This document shows, piece after piece, positions 50,420 to 59,792 of a stretch of DNA of 64,000 nucleotides. The DNA comes from Novosphingobium jiangmenense (GTDB lineage: Bacteria > Pseudomonadota > Alphaproteobacteria > Sphingomonadales > Sphingomonadaceae). Under the pieces are notes generated by a model. That model searched no databases. It saw only the letters and a list, made by a program, of their open reading frames with translations, and had not been told where the DNA came from. The translations under genes and the position numbers were made by a program. The number at the start of each line of letters is the position of its first letter. Position 1 is the first letter of the stretch. The stretch is taken from contig NZ_JADQDC010000004.1 of the NCBI RefSeq assembly GCF_015694345.1, positions 124,001-188,000 of the forward strand, given 5' to 3'.

Positions 50420-50773
50420 TCAGGCGCTTTCCGTAACGTCAGCCAGCGTAATGCCGAGAAGAGCCATCCGTGCGGCCACTGCCGGCCATTCATCGCGCAG
50501 GAAGGATTCGCGCTCGCGGCGGCGCAGGACTTCGCTGGCCCCCGGCGCCACGAACATCCCGACCCCCCGCTGGACGATCACCAGGCCCTCGTCCTGGAAC
50601 TGCTGGTAGGCCTTGGCAACGGTGAGCGGATTGGCACCCTGTTCAGCCGCATAGGCCCGCACGGAGGGCAGCATCTGGCCATCGGCGTAACGCCCCTCCA
50701 GGATCGCCGCACAGATCTCGTCACGCAGGCGAAGATAGACCGGGCGGCTGGTTTGGCTGGTGGTGATGACCAT
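50420..50773 (-). CDS. GntR family transcriptional regulator, YtrA-type
   Basis: This short (117 aa) protein has the GntR winged helix (RPVYLRLRDEICAAILEGRYADGQMLPSVRAYAAEQGANPLTVAKAYQQFQDEGLVIVQRGVGMFVAPGA) and only a small C-terminal dimer helix region, as in the YtrA subfamily. YtrA-type regulators often control neighbouring transporter genes. It is divergent from the peptide transporter, with about 210 bp between the genes. Confidence 0.85.
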   Translation of the reverse strand: MVITTSQTSRPVYLRLRDEICAAILEGRYADGQMLPSVRAYAAEQGANPLTVAKAYQQFQDEGLVIVQRGVGMFVAPGASEVLRRRERESFLRDEWPAVAARMALLGITLADVTESA

Positions 50774-50982
50774 GGTGATCTAGTGCCATAATACAGCGAG
50801 ACGCACAACTGCCGAAGGCGATGCGCGGCGGCTCGGCCTTTCGCGGACCGGTCCAGACCGTATTGGTTGCGATTGAAAATAGTTTATTGCCATCGTCGAT
50901 CGTGGCACTACAGCGGTCGGGAATGCTGCGCGGGAGAGGCGCGGCATCTGTTGCAACAAACACGACGAGAACGCTCGCCCGC

Positions 50983-52968
50983 ATGGCCCAAGACAACCTG
51001 ACGAGCCCGCAGACCACCGCCTCCGGCGAGTGGTTCGGACATCCCGCGCAATTGAAGCGCCTGTTCACCACCGAGATGTGGGAGCGCTTCGGCTATTACG
51101 GCATGCGGGCGATCCTCACGCTCTATCTCGCCAAGCACTTCCTGTTCAACGATACCACCAGCACCGGCATCTACGGCGGCTTTACGGCGCTCGTCTATCT
51201 CACGCCGCTGATCGGCGGACTGATCGCCGACCGTTATCTCGGCTCGAAGCGATCGGTGAAGTTCGGCGCGATCCTGATGGCGATCGGCTACTTCATGCTC
51301 TGCTTCGGCGGCGAGGCGGCCAAGCCCTATGCCACGATCGAAGGGCAGCGCTACGAAGTCACCGTCACCGAGGCGGCGGGAAGTGAAGTGCGCTCGGTCG
51401 AGATGGGCGGGCAGCGCCTCCAGATCGTCGGGAATGACGACAAATCCGTCTCGCTAAAGACGGCAGACGGTGCCGAGGCCCGACGCATTGCACCGGGCGG
51501 GTTCCAGTCGGACGGCGAACGCTCGCAGTTCCACATCGCCATCCTGCTGGCCGGCCTCTCTCTGGTCACCGTCGGCAATGGCTTCTTCAAGCCCAATATC
51601 TCGACGATCGTCGGCTCGCTCTACGCCGATGGCGACCGGCGCCGCGATGCCGGCTTCACCATCTTCTACATGGGCATCAACCTCGGCTCGCTGATCTCGC
51701 AGTTCTTCTGCCCGATCCTCGCCGAAAGCGTCGGCTGGTGGGCGGGCTTCGGCCTTGCCGCCATCGGCATGACCTTCTCGTGGGTGCTGTTCCAGTTCGA
51801 TGGTGGGCGCCTCGATGGCTATGGCGAGCGCCCTGTCGGCGCCGATCCGCGCAAGGACTGGCTGATCTATGGCGCGGCGCTGGTCTGCGTGCCGCTGTTC
51901 TTCTTCCTGTTCACCAATCTCATGGCCTATGTCGCCCCCGAAGCGGGCGAAGGCATCGTCGGCTACTTCCTCGGCCTGCCGATCATGGGCAAGCTGATGT
52001 TCGGCACCTTCCTGCTGGCCGTACCCGGCATCCTGATCTGGGCGCTGGCTGCGGGCAACCGCGTCGAATTCCAGATGATGGTCGCGGCGATGGTGCTGAT
52101 CGTGTTCAACACGGTGTTCTGGACCCTGTTCGAACAGGCCGGTTCCTCGCTCACCCTGTTTGCCGAACGCAACACCCAGCTCGAGATCGGCTGGACGCGT
52201 CCGCTCTTCGCGATGTTCCGCGATACGCCCGCAAGCTACTACCTGTTCTTCGCAGTGCTCCTTGGAGGTCTTGGCTGGGCGCTGGCGTGGTTCTTCGGCA
52301 ATGGCGAAGATCCTGCGACCAAGCGCAGGATGACGCTGGGCTTCGGCGTGGTCATGCTCGCGGGCTTCTTCGGCATGGTCTATGCCCGTTCCCAGGGCTT
52401 CGGCAGCGAAGACGTCTATGTCATGCCTGCGGGCCAGACGCAGATCTTCAACGCCCTGTTCATCGTCACGCTCGCGCCGATCTTCAGTGCAATGTGGAAC
52501 GGCATGGCCCGCAAGGGCATCGAGCCCTCGATCCCGGTAAAGTTCGCCATCGCCCTGATGGGCGTGGGCGCCGGCTTCCTTCTCCTCGTCTGGGGCGCGC
52601 AGTTCGCCGATGCCCAGTTCAAGGTCGGTCTGGTGTGGCTGGCTGGTCTTTACCTCATCCATTCCATGGCAGAACTGTGCATCTCGCCGGTCGGCCTGTC
52701 CATGATCACCAAGCTCTCGATGGCCCGCATTGTCGGCATGATGATGGGCGTGTGGTTCCTGTCGATCGCCGTGGCGCAATACGTCGCGGGCATGGTCGCG
52801 CAGGTCGCCAGCGTCGAGACCGTGGGCGGACAGGTGACCAACCTCAAGGTCAGCCTTGATACCTATGTCGGCGTGTTCACCACCATCGGCTGGATCTCGG
52901 TCGGCATTGGCGCAGTGCTGCTTGTCATAGCGCTCCCGCTCAAGAAGCTTATGCACGGGGTGAGCTGA
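50983..52968 (+). CDS. Peptide MFS transporter (POT/PTR family)
   Basis: This protein of about 661 aa is a proton-dependent oligopeptide transporter. The E-x2-ERF-x-YYG motif is present (TTEMWERFGYYGMRAILTLYL), as is the PTR2 signature region (FTIFYMGINLGSLISQFF). About 12-14 membrane helices are recognisable. A large soluble insert between helices 3 and 4 (about 80 residues: AAKPYATIEGQRYEVTV...QFHIAILL) is unusual for small POT proteins and looks like a periplasmic/cytoplasmic domain found in a proteobacterial subgroup. I chose the ATG at 50983. An upstream ATG at 50923 would add 20 residues. Confidence 0.88.
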   Translation: MAQDNLTSPQTTASGEWFGHPAQLKRLFTTEMWERFGYYGMRAILTLYLAKHFLFNDTTSTGIYGGFTALVYLTPLIGGLIADRYLGSKRSVKFGAILMAIGYFMLCFGGEAAKPYATIEGQRYEVTVTEAAGSEVRSVEMGGQRLQIVGNDDKSVSLKTADGAEARRIAPGGFQSDGERSQFHIAILLAGLSLVTVGNGFFKPNISTIVGSLYADGDRRRDAGFTIFYMGINLGSLISQFFCPILAESVGWWAGFGLAAIGMTFSWVLFQFDGGRLDGYGERPVGADPRKDWLIYGAALVCVPLFFFLFTNLMAYVAPEAGEGIVGYFLGLPIMGKLMFGTFLLAVPGILIWALAAGNRVEFQMMVAAMVLIVFNTVFWTLFEQAGSSLTLFAERNTQLEIGWTRPLFAMFRDTPASYYLFFAVLLGGLGWALAWFFGNGEDPATKRRMTLGFGVVMLAGFFGMVYARSQGFGSEDVYVMPAGQTQIFNALFIVTLAPIFSAMWNGMARKGIEPSIPVKFAIALMGVGAGFLLLVWGAQFADAQFKVGLVWLAGLYLIHSMAELCISPVGLSMITKLSMARIVGMMMGVWFLSIAVAQYVAGMVAQVASVETVGGQVTNLKVSLDTYVGVFTTIGWISVGIGAVLLVIALPLKKLMHGVS

Positions 52969-53091
52969 GCTCACCCGCTGCGGATCAATCGGCAGGAAAC
53001 TCCGTATTGTTACAGAATTGTAATGTGACTAGAGTGTTGCTGACAGAGCTCGCGCCGGATCAACGGCGGAGACGTGCATGAGGGGGCGCAA

Positions 53092-53772
53092 ATGGATCCT
53101 GCATTGATCCACCTGGTGGTCGCAACTGCCGGTTTCGTCGGTACGCATTTTCTGATGTCGGGTCCCTTGCGCCCGACGCTGGCGTCCGCACTTGGCAGTC
53201 AGGGCTTCCTGCTGCTCTACTCGCTGGTCTCGATCGGCACTTTCGCCTGGGCGGTGGTCGTCTTCGATCGTGCGCCGGCTGACGGTGCACTGTGGAATGG
53301 CATGTCGGTCGCCCCATGGGCGCTGGCCAGTATCCTGACCATCACCGCGCTGGCGCTGCTCATTCCCTCCTTCGCCCGCAATCCGGCCCTTCCGGGCAAG
53401 AGCGCGGCAGGCGTCGGCACGTGGATTCCGGTCGGCGTCTTCCGCGTGACGCGGCATCCGATGATGTGGGGCATTGCCCTCTGGGCGCTTGGCCACATGA
53501 TCGCCTCGCCCACCCCGCGCGTGCTGATTCTGATGGCCGGCCTGATCCTTCTGGCGCTGCTCGGCTCGCACTTTCAGGACAAGCGCAAGGTCGCCCAGAA
53601 CAAGCGCGAGTTTTCGCCCTGGCAGCGGCGGACGACCTTCTGGCCACAACTGCGCGAACTGGCCGGCCTCAAGACGATCTGGCTCCTTGCCTTCCTCGTC
53701 TGGTTCATCGCCACCTGGCTCCACTACCACCTGTTCGGCATCCCTGCCGGGCTGTGGATGTGGGTCGGCTGA
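53092..53772 (+). CDS. nnrU: NnrU family protein
   Basis: This 226-aa membrane protein belongs to the NnrU family and has about six hydrophobic segments (LIHLVVATAGFVGTHFLMSG, WALASILTITALALLIPSF, VFRVTRHPMMWGIALWALGHM). The RVTRHPMMWG motif is conserved in NnrU and in isoprenylcysteine-methyltransferase-like folds. NnrU was linked to denitrification in rhodobacters, but sphingomonad homologues occur outside such clusters. AGGGGG precedes the ATG; an upstream GTG at 53074 is less likely. Confidence 0.85.
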   Translation: MDPALIHLVVATAGFVGTHFLMSGPLRPTLASALGSQGFLLLYSLVSIGTFAWAVVVFDRAPADGALWNGMSVAPWALASILTITALALLIPSFARNPALPGKSAAGVGTWIPVGVFRVTRHPMMWGIALWALGHMIASPTPRVLILMAGLILLALLGSHFQDKRKVAQNKREFSPWQRRTTFWPQLRELAGLKTIWLLAFLVWFIATWLHYHLFGIPAGLWMWVG

Positions 53773-53804
53773 TCAGCGCTTTACGTCAGGATTGACGCGG
53801 GCGC

Positions 53805-55727
53805 TCAGGCCCGCGCTTCGCTCACGCCCGCCGAGTTGTGGCGCAGCGCCTTCAGCGCCGTATCGACGATCTGCGGTGCGTTGAGCCCAGCCGTGTCGTA
53901 CTGCTTGTCCGGCGCATCATGGTCCTGGAACACGTCGGGCAGCCGCATGGTGCGGATCTTGAGGCCGCCATCGGTCAGCCCCTCGTCGCTTGCCATGGTC
54001 AGCACGTGTGCGCCAAGCCCGCCGATCGAGCCTTCCTCGATCGTCACGACAACCTCGTGCGTGGTCATCAACTGGCGGATCAGGTCGGTATCAAGCGGCT
54101 TGGCAAAGCGCAGGTCGGCCACCGTCGTCGAAAGCCCCTTGGCCTCCAGCTGGTCCGCCGCCTTCAGCGCTTCGGCCAGACGCGTGCCCAGCGAGAGCAG
54201 CGCCACCTTCGACCCTGACCGCACGATGCGGCCCTTGCCGATCTCGAGCAGTTCCGGCTCGTCCGGCAAAGCGACGCCGGTGCCATTGCCGCGCGGATAG
54301 CGGAACGCGATCGGACCGCTGTCGTGGCGGGCGGCAGTATAGGTCATGTGGACCAGCTCCGCCTCGTCCGCCGCTGCCATCACCACCATGTTTGGCAGGG
54401 TGGCGAGGTAGGTAATGTCGAACGATCCGGCATGGGTCGCGCCATCGGCCCCGACCAGCCCGGCGCGGTCGATCGCAAAGCGTACTGGCAGGTTCTGGAT
54501 CGCCACGTCATGCACCACCTGGTCGAACGCGCGCTGCAGGAAGGTCGAATAGATCGCGCAGAACGGGCGCATACCCTCTGCCGCAAGGCCCGCCGCGAAC
54601 GTCACCGCATGCTGCTCGGCAATGCCGACGTCGAAGGTGCGCGTCGGATGCGCCTTGGCGAACTTGTCGACGCCCGTGCCGCTCGGCATCGCCGCCGTGA
54701 TCGCGCAGATCGTCGCGTCGGTCTCGGCCAGCCTGGCCAGCGTCTCGCCGAACACGTTCTGGTAGGCGGGGGCGCCGGGCTTGGCCTTGACCTGTTCGCC
54801 CGTAACCACGTCGAACTTCTGCACGCCGTGATACTTGTCCGCCGCCTGCTCGGCCGGGGCATAGCCCTTGCCCTTCTGCGTCACCACGTGGACGAGGCAT
54901 GGCCCTTCGGCCGCATCGCGCACGTTCTCCAGCACCGGGATGAGCTGGTCGATGTTGTGCCCGTCGAGCGGGCCGACATAGTAGAAGCCCAGTTCCTCGA
55001 ACAACGTGCCGCCCATGGCCATGCCGCGCGCGAACTCGTCGGTCTTGCGCGCGGCAGCGTGCAGCGGACGCGGCAGCTTGCGCGACAGGCGCTTGGCGAT
55101 TTCACGCAAACCCAGGAACTGGCGCGAGGACACCAGCCGCGCGAGATAGGCCGAAAGCCCCCCCACCGGCGGCGCGATCGACATGTCGTTGTCGTTGAGG
55201 ATGACCACGAGCCGGTTGCCCGCCTCGCCCGCGTTGTTCATCGCCTCGTAGGCCATGCCCGCGCTCATCGCGCCGTCGCCGATCACGGCAATGCCCTTGC
55301 CGGGACGGTTGCTCAGCTTGTTGGCGATGGCAAAGCCCAGCGCCGCCGAGATCGAGGTGCTCGAATGCGCGGTGCCGAACGGGTCGTATTCGCTCTCGCT
55401 GCGCTTGGTGAAGCCCGAAAGCCCCCCACCCTGCCGCAGCGTGCGGATACGGTCGCGCCGCCCGGTGATGATCTTGTGCGGATAGGCCTGATGGCCCACG
55501 TCCCACACCAGCTTGTCCTGCGGCGTGTTGAACACATAGTGGATCGCCACGGTCAGTTCGACCACGCCGAGGCCCGAGCCAAGATGTCCGCCCGTCGAAC
55601 CGACGGCAGAAATCATTTCGGCGCGCAATTCGTCCGAAAGCTGGCGAAGCTGCGAAGGCGCAAGCTTACGAAGATCCTCAGGGGTATCGACCGTGTCTAG
55701 CAGCGGCGTTGCCGGTTCTGAATTCAT
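53805..55727 (-). CDS. dxs: 1-deoxy-D-xylulose-5-phosphate synthase
   Basis: This 640-aa thiamine-diphosphate enzyme makes DXP from pyruvate and glyceraldehyde 3-phosphate, the first step of the MEP isoprenoid pathway and of vitamin B1/B6 precursors. Clear parts are [34 protein letters not shown], the ThDP motif [32 protein letters not shown], and the transketolase-like [18 protein letters not shown]. Full length. In carotenoid-producing sphingomonads this enzyme is a key flux step. Confidence 0.96.
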   Translation of the reverse strand: MNSEPATPLLDTVDTPEDLRKLAPSQLRQLSDELRAEMISAVGSTGGHLGSGLGVVELTVAIHYVFNTPQDKLVWDVGHQAYPHKIITGRRDRIRTLRQGGGLSGFTKRSESEYDPFGTAHSSTSISAALGFAIANKLSNRPGKGIAVIGDGAMSAGMAYEAMNNAGEAGNRLVVILNDNDMSIAPPVGGLSAYLARLVSSRQFLGLREIAKRLSRKLPRPLHAAARKTDEFARGMAMGGTLFEELGFYYVGPLDGHNIDQLIPVLENVRDAAEGPCLVHVVTQKGKGYAPAEQAADKYHGVQKFDVVTGEQVKAKPGAPAYQNVFGETLARLAETDATICAITAAMPSGTGVDKFAKAHPTRTFDVGIAEQHAVTFAAGLAAEGMRPFCAIYSTFLQRAFDQVVHDVAIQNLPVRFAIDRAGLVGADGATHAGSFDITYLATLPNMVVMAAADEAELVHMTYTAARHDSGPIAFRYPRGNGTGVALPDEPELLEIGKGRIVRSGSKVALLSLGTRLAEALKAADQLEAKGLSTTVADLRFAKPLDTDLIRQLMTTHEVVVTIEEGSIGGLGAHVLTMASDEGLTDGGLKIRTMRLPDVFQDHDAPDKQYDTAGLNAPQIVDTALKALRHNSAGVSEARA

Positions 55728-55769
55728 CCCACCGCCCTTACACCGATGCTTTGGCGCTGTCGAACAGGA

Positions 55770-57047
55770 TCATGTTGCCAAAGCCTTCCCCATGGTCCGG
55801 GGCGTGCGCTTGCCGAGCATCACCGACGACGCGACCAGCGCGATGGCCGCCAGCACGAACGCATAACCGGGCGCGGCAAGATCGCCGCTCTGGCCGATGT
55901 AGTCCGTCAGCAGCACCGGCGTCAGCCCGAAGGTCAGCGCCACCACCACGCCATAGCCGATGCCGACCAGCCCGGCGCGGTGCCGCTTCGGCGTGATTTC
56001 CACGAAGGCGGCATAGGCAACCGCGGCGGAAACCGTCGCCATCAGCAGGAGCAGGGCAGCCGCAAGAGCAAGTTGCGCCAGCGTTCCGGCGGCGATGCCC
56101 CAGCGGAACAACGGCAGCGAAACCGCCGCCGCCAGCAGCGCGGTGGCGAAGTTCACCTTCTGCCGCCCGATCCGGTCGCCCAGCCATCCGCCAAAGAGCA
56201 GCCCGACGATCTGCGTCCCCGCTGCCGCCATCTGCAGCAGGTAGCCGTTCGTCACCGGAATCTTCAGGAACGTCACCGCATAGACGAACAGGAAATCCCC
56301 CGTCGCGCCCGCCAGCAGGAAGCCGAACACCCCCAGCAATGCCGCCGCATAGGCCGGAACGTCGAGCTCGGTCACCACGTTCGGCCCCGTCTCGGGCAAA
56401 TGCAGCGTCTCATCCAGCCGCCGCCGCAGGATGAAGGCCAGCGGCACGATCCCCGCGCCGATGGCAAAGGCGATGCGCCAGCCACAGGCATCGAGCTCAG
56501 CCGGAGTCAGCACGCTCGCCAGCACCAGCCCGACAAGGCCGCTGCACAGCACGCCGATGCGCATCGCCACCAGTTGCAGCGCCACCAGCATCCCGCGCTT
56601 GTGGGGCGGCGAACTCTCGGCGAGGAAAGCCGTTGTCGGCCCCACATCGCCGCCAGCCGCAAGCCCCTGCAACAGCCGGAACAGCACGACCAGCACCGGC
56701 GCCCAGATTCCGATCACAGCATAGCTCGGCGTCAACGCCAGCCCGATCGCGCTCACGCCCATCAATGCGAAGGTGGCCAGCATCGTCGGGCGGCGTCCCA
56801 CCTTGTCGCCCAGCAGGCCGAACAGGATCGCTCCCAATGGCCGCGCGCCGAAACCGGCCCCTGCCGTCATCAGCGTGAGCAGCAGCGCACTACCCGGCGC
56901 ACCGGCCGGGAACATGACCCGCGAAACGTTCACCGCGAAGAAGCTGAAGCTCAAAAAATCGTAGAATTCCAGCGCATTGCCGGAAATAACCGCCGCAAAC
57001 TGCTTCCGCGTCGGCAGGTACCGTGGCTCGTGTGCCTGATCGTTCAT
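55770..57047 (-). CDS. MFS transporter (metabolite:H+ symporter-like)
   Basis: This 425-aa membrane protein has 12 predicted helices and the MHS/ProP-type features AVISGNALEFYDFLSFSFFAV, GARPLGAILFGLLGDKVGRRPTMLA (conserved GD-x3-GRR) and LAGGDVGPTTAFLAESSPPHKRGMLVALQ. Substrates of this subfamily are small carboxylates or compatible solutes, so the real ligand cannot be told. It lies 42 bases upstream of the dxs start on the minus strand, so it may be read through. Confidence 0.88.
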   Translation of the reverse strand: MNDQAHEPRYLPTRKQFAAVISGNALEFYDFLSFSFFAVNVSRVMFPAGAPGSALLLTLMTAGAGFGARPLGAILFGLLGDKVGRRPTMLATFALMGVSAIGLALTPSYAVIGIWAPVLVVLFRLLQGLAAGGDVGPTTAFLAESSPPHKRGMLVALQLVAMRIGVLCSGLVGLVLASVLTPAELDACGWRIAFAIGAGIVPLAFILRRRLDETLHLPETGPNVVTELDVPAYAAALLGVFGFLLAGATGDFLFVYAVTFLKIPVTNGYLLQMAAAGTQIVGLLFGGWLGDRIGRQKVNFATALLAAAVSLPLFRWGIAAGTLAQLALAAALLLLMATVSAAVAYAAFVEITPKRHRAGLVGIGYGVVVALTFGLTPVLLTDYIGQSGDLAAPGYAFVLAAIALVASSVMLGKRTPRTMGKALAT

Positions 57048-57072
57048 GCTGCCCTCTCCCCATCAGGCAAAT

Positions 57073-57540
57073 TCAATCCTCGGCAGCACACTCCGCGCAA
57101 TGGCCGCGAATCTCGACCACCGGTCGCACCTCGGCAAAGCCCGCTGCCTGCGCGGCCAGGCGCAACGCACCGGTCAGCTTGTCGTCATCGTTGTGCACGG
57201 CCTTGCCGCACAGGTCGCAGATCAGGAAAATGCAGTCGTGCCGGCAACCGGGATGGCTGTTGGCGACATAGGCATTGGCGCTTTCCACCCGTCGGGCGAG
57301 GTTGGTGCGCACAAACAGGTCGAGAATGCGATAGACCGAATTGGCCGCAACCCGCTTGCCGCGCCGCGCGCCGACGCTTTCGGCAATGTCATAGGCGGAC
57401 GCGGGCTTTTCGTGCGCCGCCAGCGCCTCGAACACGTCGGCACGCATCTCGGTCCACTGCTCGCCCGAAGCAACCAGCGCATCGCGCGCGGCCTCGATCA
57501 GCTTGTCGCCTGCGAAATCGTGATGATGGTGCCCGGACAT
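57073..57540 (-). CDS. Fur family regulator, Zur-like
   Basis: This 155-aa metal-dependent repressor has the Fur fold. The N-terminal histidine cluster MSGHHHHDF is typical of Zur. The DNA-binding region (AYDIAESVGARRGKRVAANSVYRILDLFVRTNLARRV) and the metal centres (SHPGCRHDCIFLICDLCGKAVH; later HCAEC with C-x2-C) are present. The two Cys pairs fit the structural zinc site. It would repress zinc uptake genes; it lies 25 bases before the MFS gene, which may therefore be a zinc-related or co-regulated transporter. Confidence 0.85.
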   Translation of the reverse strand: MSGHHHHDFAGDKLIEAARDALVASGEQWTEMRADVFEALAAHEKPASAYDIAESVGARRGKRVAANSVYRILDLFVRTNLARRVESANAYVANSHPGCRHDCIFLICDLCGKAVHNDDDKLTGALRLAAQAAGFAEVRPVVEIRGHCAECAAED

Positions 57541-57610
57541 CGTCCCTAGATAGGCACGTCCTTGCCGCCACGCAAATCAGGAGTTGGACGGCTACTTGCC
57601 CTGATCATTT

Positions 57611-57697
57611 CGTCATTGCGAGCGGAGCGAAGCAATCCAGTGCGGTTTGCTGTGACGCCCTGGATTGCTTCGTCGACTGCGTCTCCTCGCAATGACG
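57611..57697. repeat. Dispersed palindromic repeat (CATTGCGAGCG-type)
   Basis: An imperfect palindrome formed by arms that contain GTCATTGCGAGCGGAGCG, GAAGCAATCCAG and their complements (the right arm is 57660-57697). This family of short GC-rich palindromes is scattered between genes in many alphaproteobacteria and other bacteria. It may form a hairpin in RNA from either strand, and could act as a terminator between msrA and the Zur-like gene. Confidence 0.7.
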
Positions 57698-57709
57698 AAG
57701 AGGCGCCAA

Positions 57710-58387
57710 TCAGTTCCGCGTGAAGCCGGCCTTGTACAGGTCCGGAAACAGCCGCTTGAGATTCGCCACCTTGGGCGCGTCCCACCGCTTGATATAGCCG
57801 TGGTCGGGATTGTTCGCGGCGAAGTCCTGATGATAGCCCTCCGCCGGGTAGAACGCCTTGTAGGGCTCGATCGCGGTGACAAGCGGCTGCTTCCACAGGC
57901 CGGACTTCTTGAGTTGGCCGAGGTAGGCCGCAGCCACCCGCGCCTGTTCCGCATTCATCGGCACCAGCGCATTGCGGTACTGCGTGCCGTGGTCAGGGCC
58001 TTGGTAGTTCAGCTGCGTCGGATCGGCGCCGACAGCAAAGAACACGCGCAGAAGCTGGTCGTAGCGGATCTTTGCGGGATCATAGGTCACCCGCACCGCC
58101 TCGGCGTGACCGGTGCGCCCGGAGCCGACGACGTCATAGATCGCCGTATTCTTCGCCCCGCCATGATAGCCGGAAACGACGCTGCTGACGCCATTCAGAT
58201 GACTGAACACCGCCTCGATGCCCCAAAAGCAGCCGCCGGCAAACACGGCGGTCTTCTTGCCCGGAGCTTCGTTGGCTTGGACTGCTGCGGCCGGCGTTGC
58301 CACCGCACCTTCGGCCTGCGCCGGTTGCTGGCAGGAAGCGGTCAGCACTCCCACCGCCAAGAGTGCGGAAAGGAGCGGGCGGCGCAT
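57710..58387 (-). CDS. msrA: Peptide-methionine (S)-S-oxide reductase MsrA
   Basis: This 225-aa enzyme repairs oxidised methionine. The signature GGCFWGIEAVF with the catalytic Cys, the FFAVGADPTQLNYQGPDHGTQYRNAL region and a late YHQDFAANNPDHGYIKRW are present. The N-terminus (LLSALLAVGVLTASCQQPAQA) is a lipoprotein-type signal with a lipobox Cys, so the enzyme is probably periplasmic and membrane-attached. The small gene directly upstream shares its strand. Confidence 0.93.
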   Translation of the reverse strand: MRRPLLSALLAVGVLTASCQQPAQAEGAVATPAAAVQANEAPGKKTAVFAGGCFWGIEAVFSHLNGVSSVVSGYHGGAKNTAIYDVVGSGRTGHAEAVRVTYDPAKIRYDQLLRVFFAVGADPTQLNYQGPDHGTQYRNALVPMNAEQARVAAAYLGQLKKSGLWKQPLVTAIEPYKAFYPAEGYHQDFAANNPDHGYIKRWDAPKVANLKRLFPDLYKAGFTRN

Positions 58388-58388
58388 C

Positions 58389-58517
58389 CTAGTGCGAGAC
58401 CTGTTCGGTATCGGGAGTCGCCAGTGCGGTCGTCCCCGAAGTGATGCCCATGACCGCCGCTCCCATCAGGAAGCCGAAGGCCAGAGCGCGGAAGAAGTCA
58501 GGCTTGAACAGGCCCAT
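58389..58517 (-). CDS. Small membrane peptide (42 aa)
   Basis: This short frame encodes MGLFKPDFFRALAFGFLMGA, a second hydrophobic part and a polar tail (TPDTEQVSH). One membrane helix is expected. It ends one base before the msrA start codon. Codon use matches the surroundings, and a helix of this kind is unlikely by chance. There is only a weak ribosome site. Function unknown. Confidence 0.5.
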   Translation of the reverse strand: MGLFKPDFFRALAFGFLMGAAVMGITSGTTALATPDTEQVSH

Positions 58518-58655
58518 TGTCGTCAGCTTTCACAAATCGTCTTTGCGTCTCGCTGCCCATGGCCCGAGTCGCCTGAATCTTCGGTGACGCCCTGCACAGG
58601 GATTCAATCAGGTGATGTGACAATCTGCGAACCGTTCACCGCGTGCGACGAAACG

Positions 58656-59432
58656 TTAGCCCCGCAACTGCACCCAAACCGGTGCATGGTCGCTGGCCTT
58701 CTCGCGGCCACGGTATTCCTTGTCGACGCCCGCCGCCACCAGCCGGTCGGCCAGTTCGGGCGAGAGCAGGGCGTGGTCGATGCGGAAGCCATGGTCGCGC
58801 TGCCAGGCACCGGCCTGATAGTCCCAGAACGTCCACACCCCGCCTTGCGGATTGAAGGTGTCGATCGCGTCGGTCCAGCCGTCGTTGAGCAGGCGGCGAT
58901 AGGCATCGCGCGATTCGGGCTGCGTCAGCGCATCATCGGCCATCGCCTTGACCGAGAATGTGTCCTTGTCCTCGGGGATCACGTTGTAGTCGCCGATCAC
59001 CACTGCGGGCACGTCCTCGGCCGCGATCTCGGCCATGCGCTTGCGCAACCGCTCCATCCAGCGGAGCTTGTAGTCGAACTTCGGGCCCGGCTGCGGGTTG
59101 CCGTTCGGCAGGTAGATGCACACCACGCGGATGCCGAAGACATCGGCCTCGAGATAGCGCGAATGTTCGTCCTCGGGCTCTCCGGCCAAGCCGCGCTGCA
59201 CTTCGACCGGCGCTTGGCCATCGGCCAGAATTGCCACGCCGTTGAAGCCCTTCTGGCCGTGCCAGATCGCGTGATAGCCGATCTTCTCGAACTCGGCCGC
59301 CGGGAAACCCTCGTCCTGCGTCTTGATCTCCTGCAGGCAGGCAACCGACGGCCGCGTCTCCTCAAGCCATTCGAGCAAGCGGGGAAGGCGGGCCTTGATC
59401 CCGTTGATGTTGAACGATGAAACCTTGATCAT
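58656..59432 (-). CDS. xthA: Exodeoxyribonuclease III
   Basis: This 258-aa AP endonuclease/3' exonuclease works in base-excision repair. The motifs are SSFNINGIKARLPRLLEWLEETRPSVACLQEIKTQDE (metal Glu), IYLPNGNP, GDYNVIPEDKD, the IDHALLSPEL loop and SDHAPVWVQL (catalytic His). ATG 59432 overlaps the erpA stop (ATGA), which fixes the start. The two genes form a coupled pair. Confidence 0.93.
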   Translation of the reverse strand: MIKVSSFNINGIKARLPRLLEWLEETRPSVACLQEIKTQDEGFPAAEFEKIGYHAIWHGQKGFNGVAILADGQAPVEVQRGLAGEPEDEHSRYLEADVFGIRVVCIYLPNGNPQPGPKFDYKLRWMERLRKRMAEIAAEDVPAVVIGDYNVIPEDKDTFSVKAMADDALTQPESRDAYRRLLNDGWTDAIDTFNPQGGVWTFWDYQAGAWQRDHGFRIDHALLSPELADRLVAAGVDKEYRGREKASDHAPVWVQLRG

Positions 59433-59761
59433 ATCGCGAACGATGCGCCGCAGCCGCACCCTGATGCCGCCTGGGGATTCGATACCCGGAATGCCGCGCC
59501 GCCGAGCGATTCGACGTATTCCACCACGCTGCCTTCGAGCAGGCCAAGGCTGATCTCGTCGACCACCAGCCGCACGCCATCGGTCTCGGCGATCAGGTCG
59601 CCATCCTCGGGCGCTTCGGCCAGTCCGAACTTGTACTGGAAGCCCGAACAGCCGCCGCCTTCGACCGAAAGCCGCAGGATTGCGGGCTTGCCCTGCTTTT
59701 GCGCGATGGTGGCAACGCGGGCGGCGGCGCTCGGGGCGAGGGTGACCTGTGTTTCGCTCAT
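59429..59761 (-). CDS. erpA: Iron-sulfur cluster insertion protein ErpA / HesB-IscA family
   Basis: This 110-aa A-type carrier delivers Fe-S clusters to target enzymes. The three conserved cysteines lie in GGGCSGFQYKF and the C-terminal SGCGCGASF. The start ATG 59761 fits the usual N-terminus (SETQVTLAPSAAARVATIA); a longer frame has an unlikely extension. Four bases overlap with xthA. A link between Fe-S repair and DNA repair is suggestive but common in this order. Confidence 0.92.
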   Translation of the reverse strand: MSETQVTLAPSAAARVATIAQKQGKPAILRLSVEGGGCSGFQYKFGLAEAPEDGDLIAETDGVRLVVDEISLGLLEGSVVEYVESLGGAAFRVSNPQAASGCGCGASFAI

Positions 59762-59792
59762 GCCTGCAAGATAGGGGCGCGACACAGAAACC

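Noticed and set aside
52958..52976. Inverted repeat GGGTGAGC/GCTCACCC around the POT stop codon
   Set aside because: No T-run follows, the loop is only the stop codon, and such repeats are frequent by chance in GC-rich DNA.
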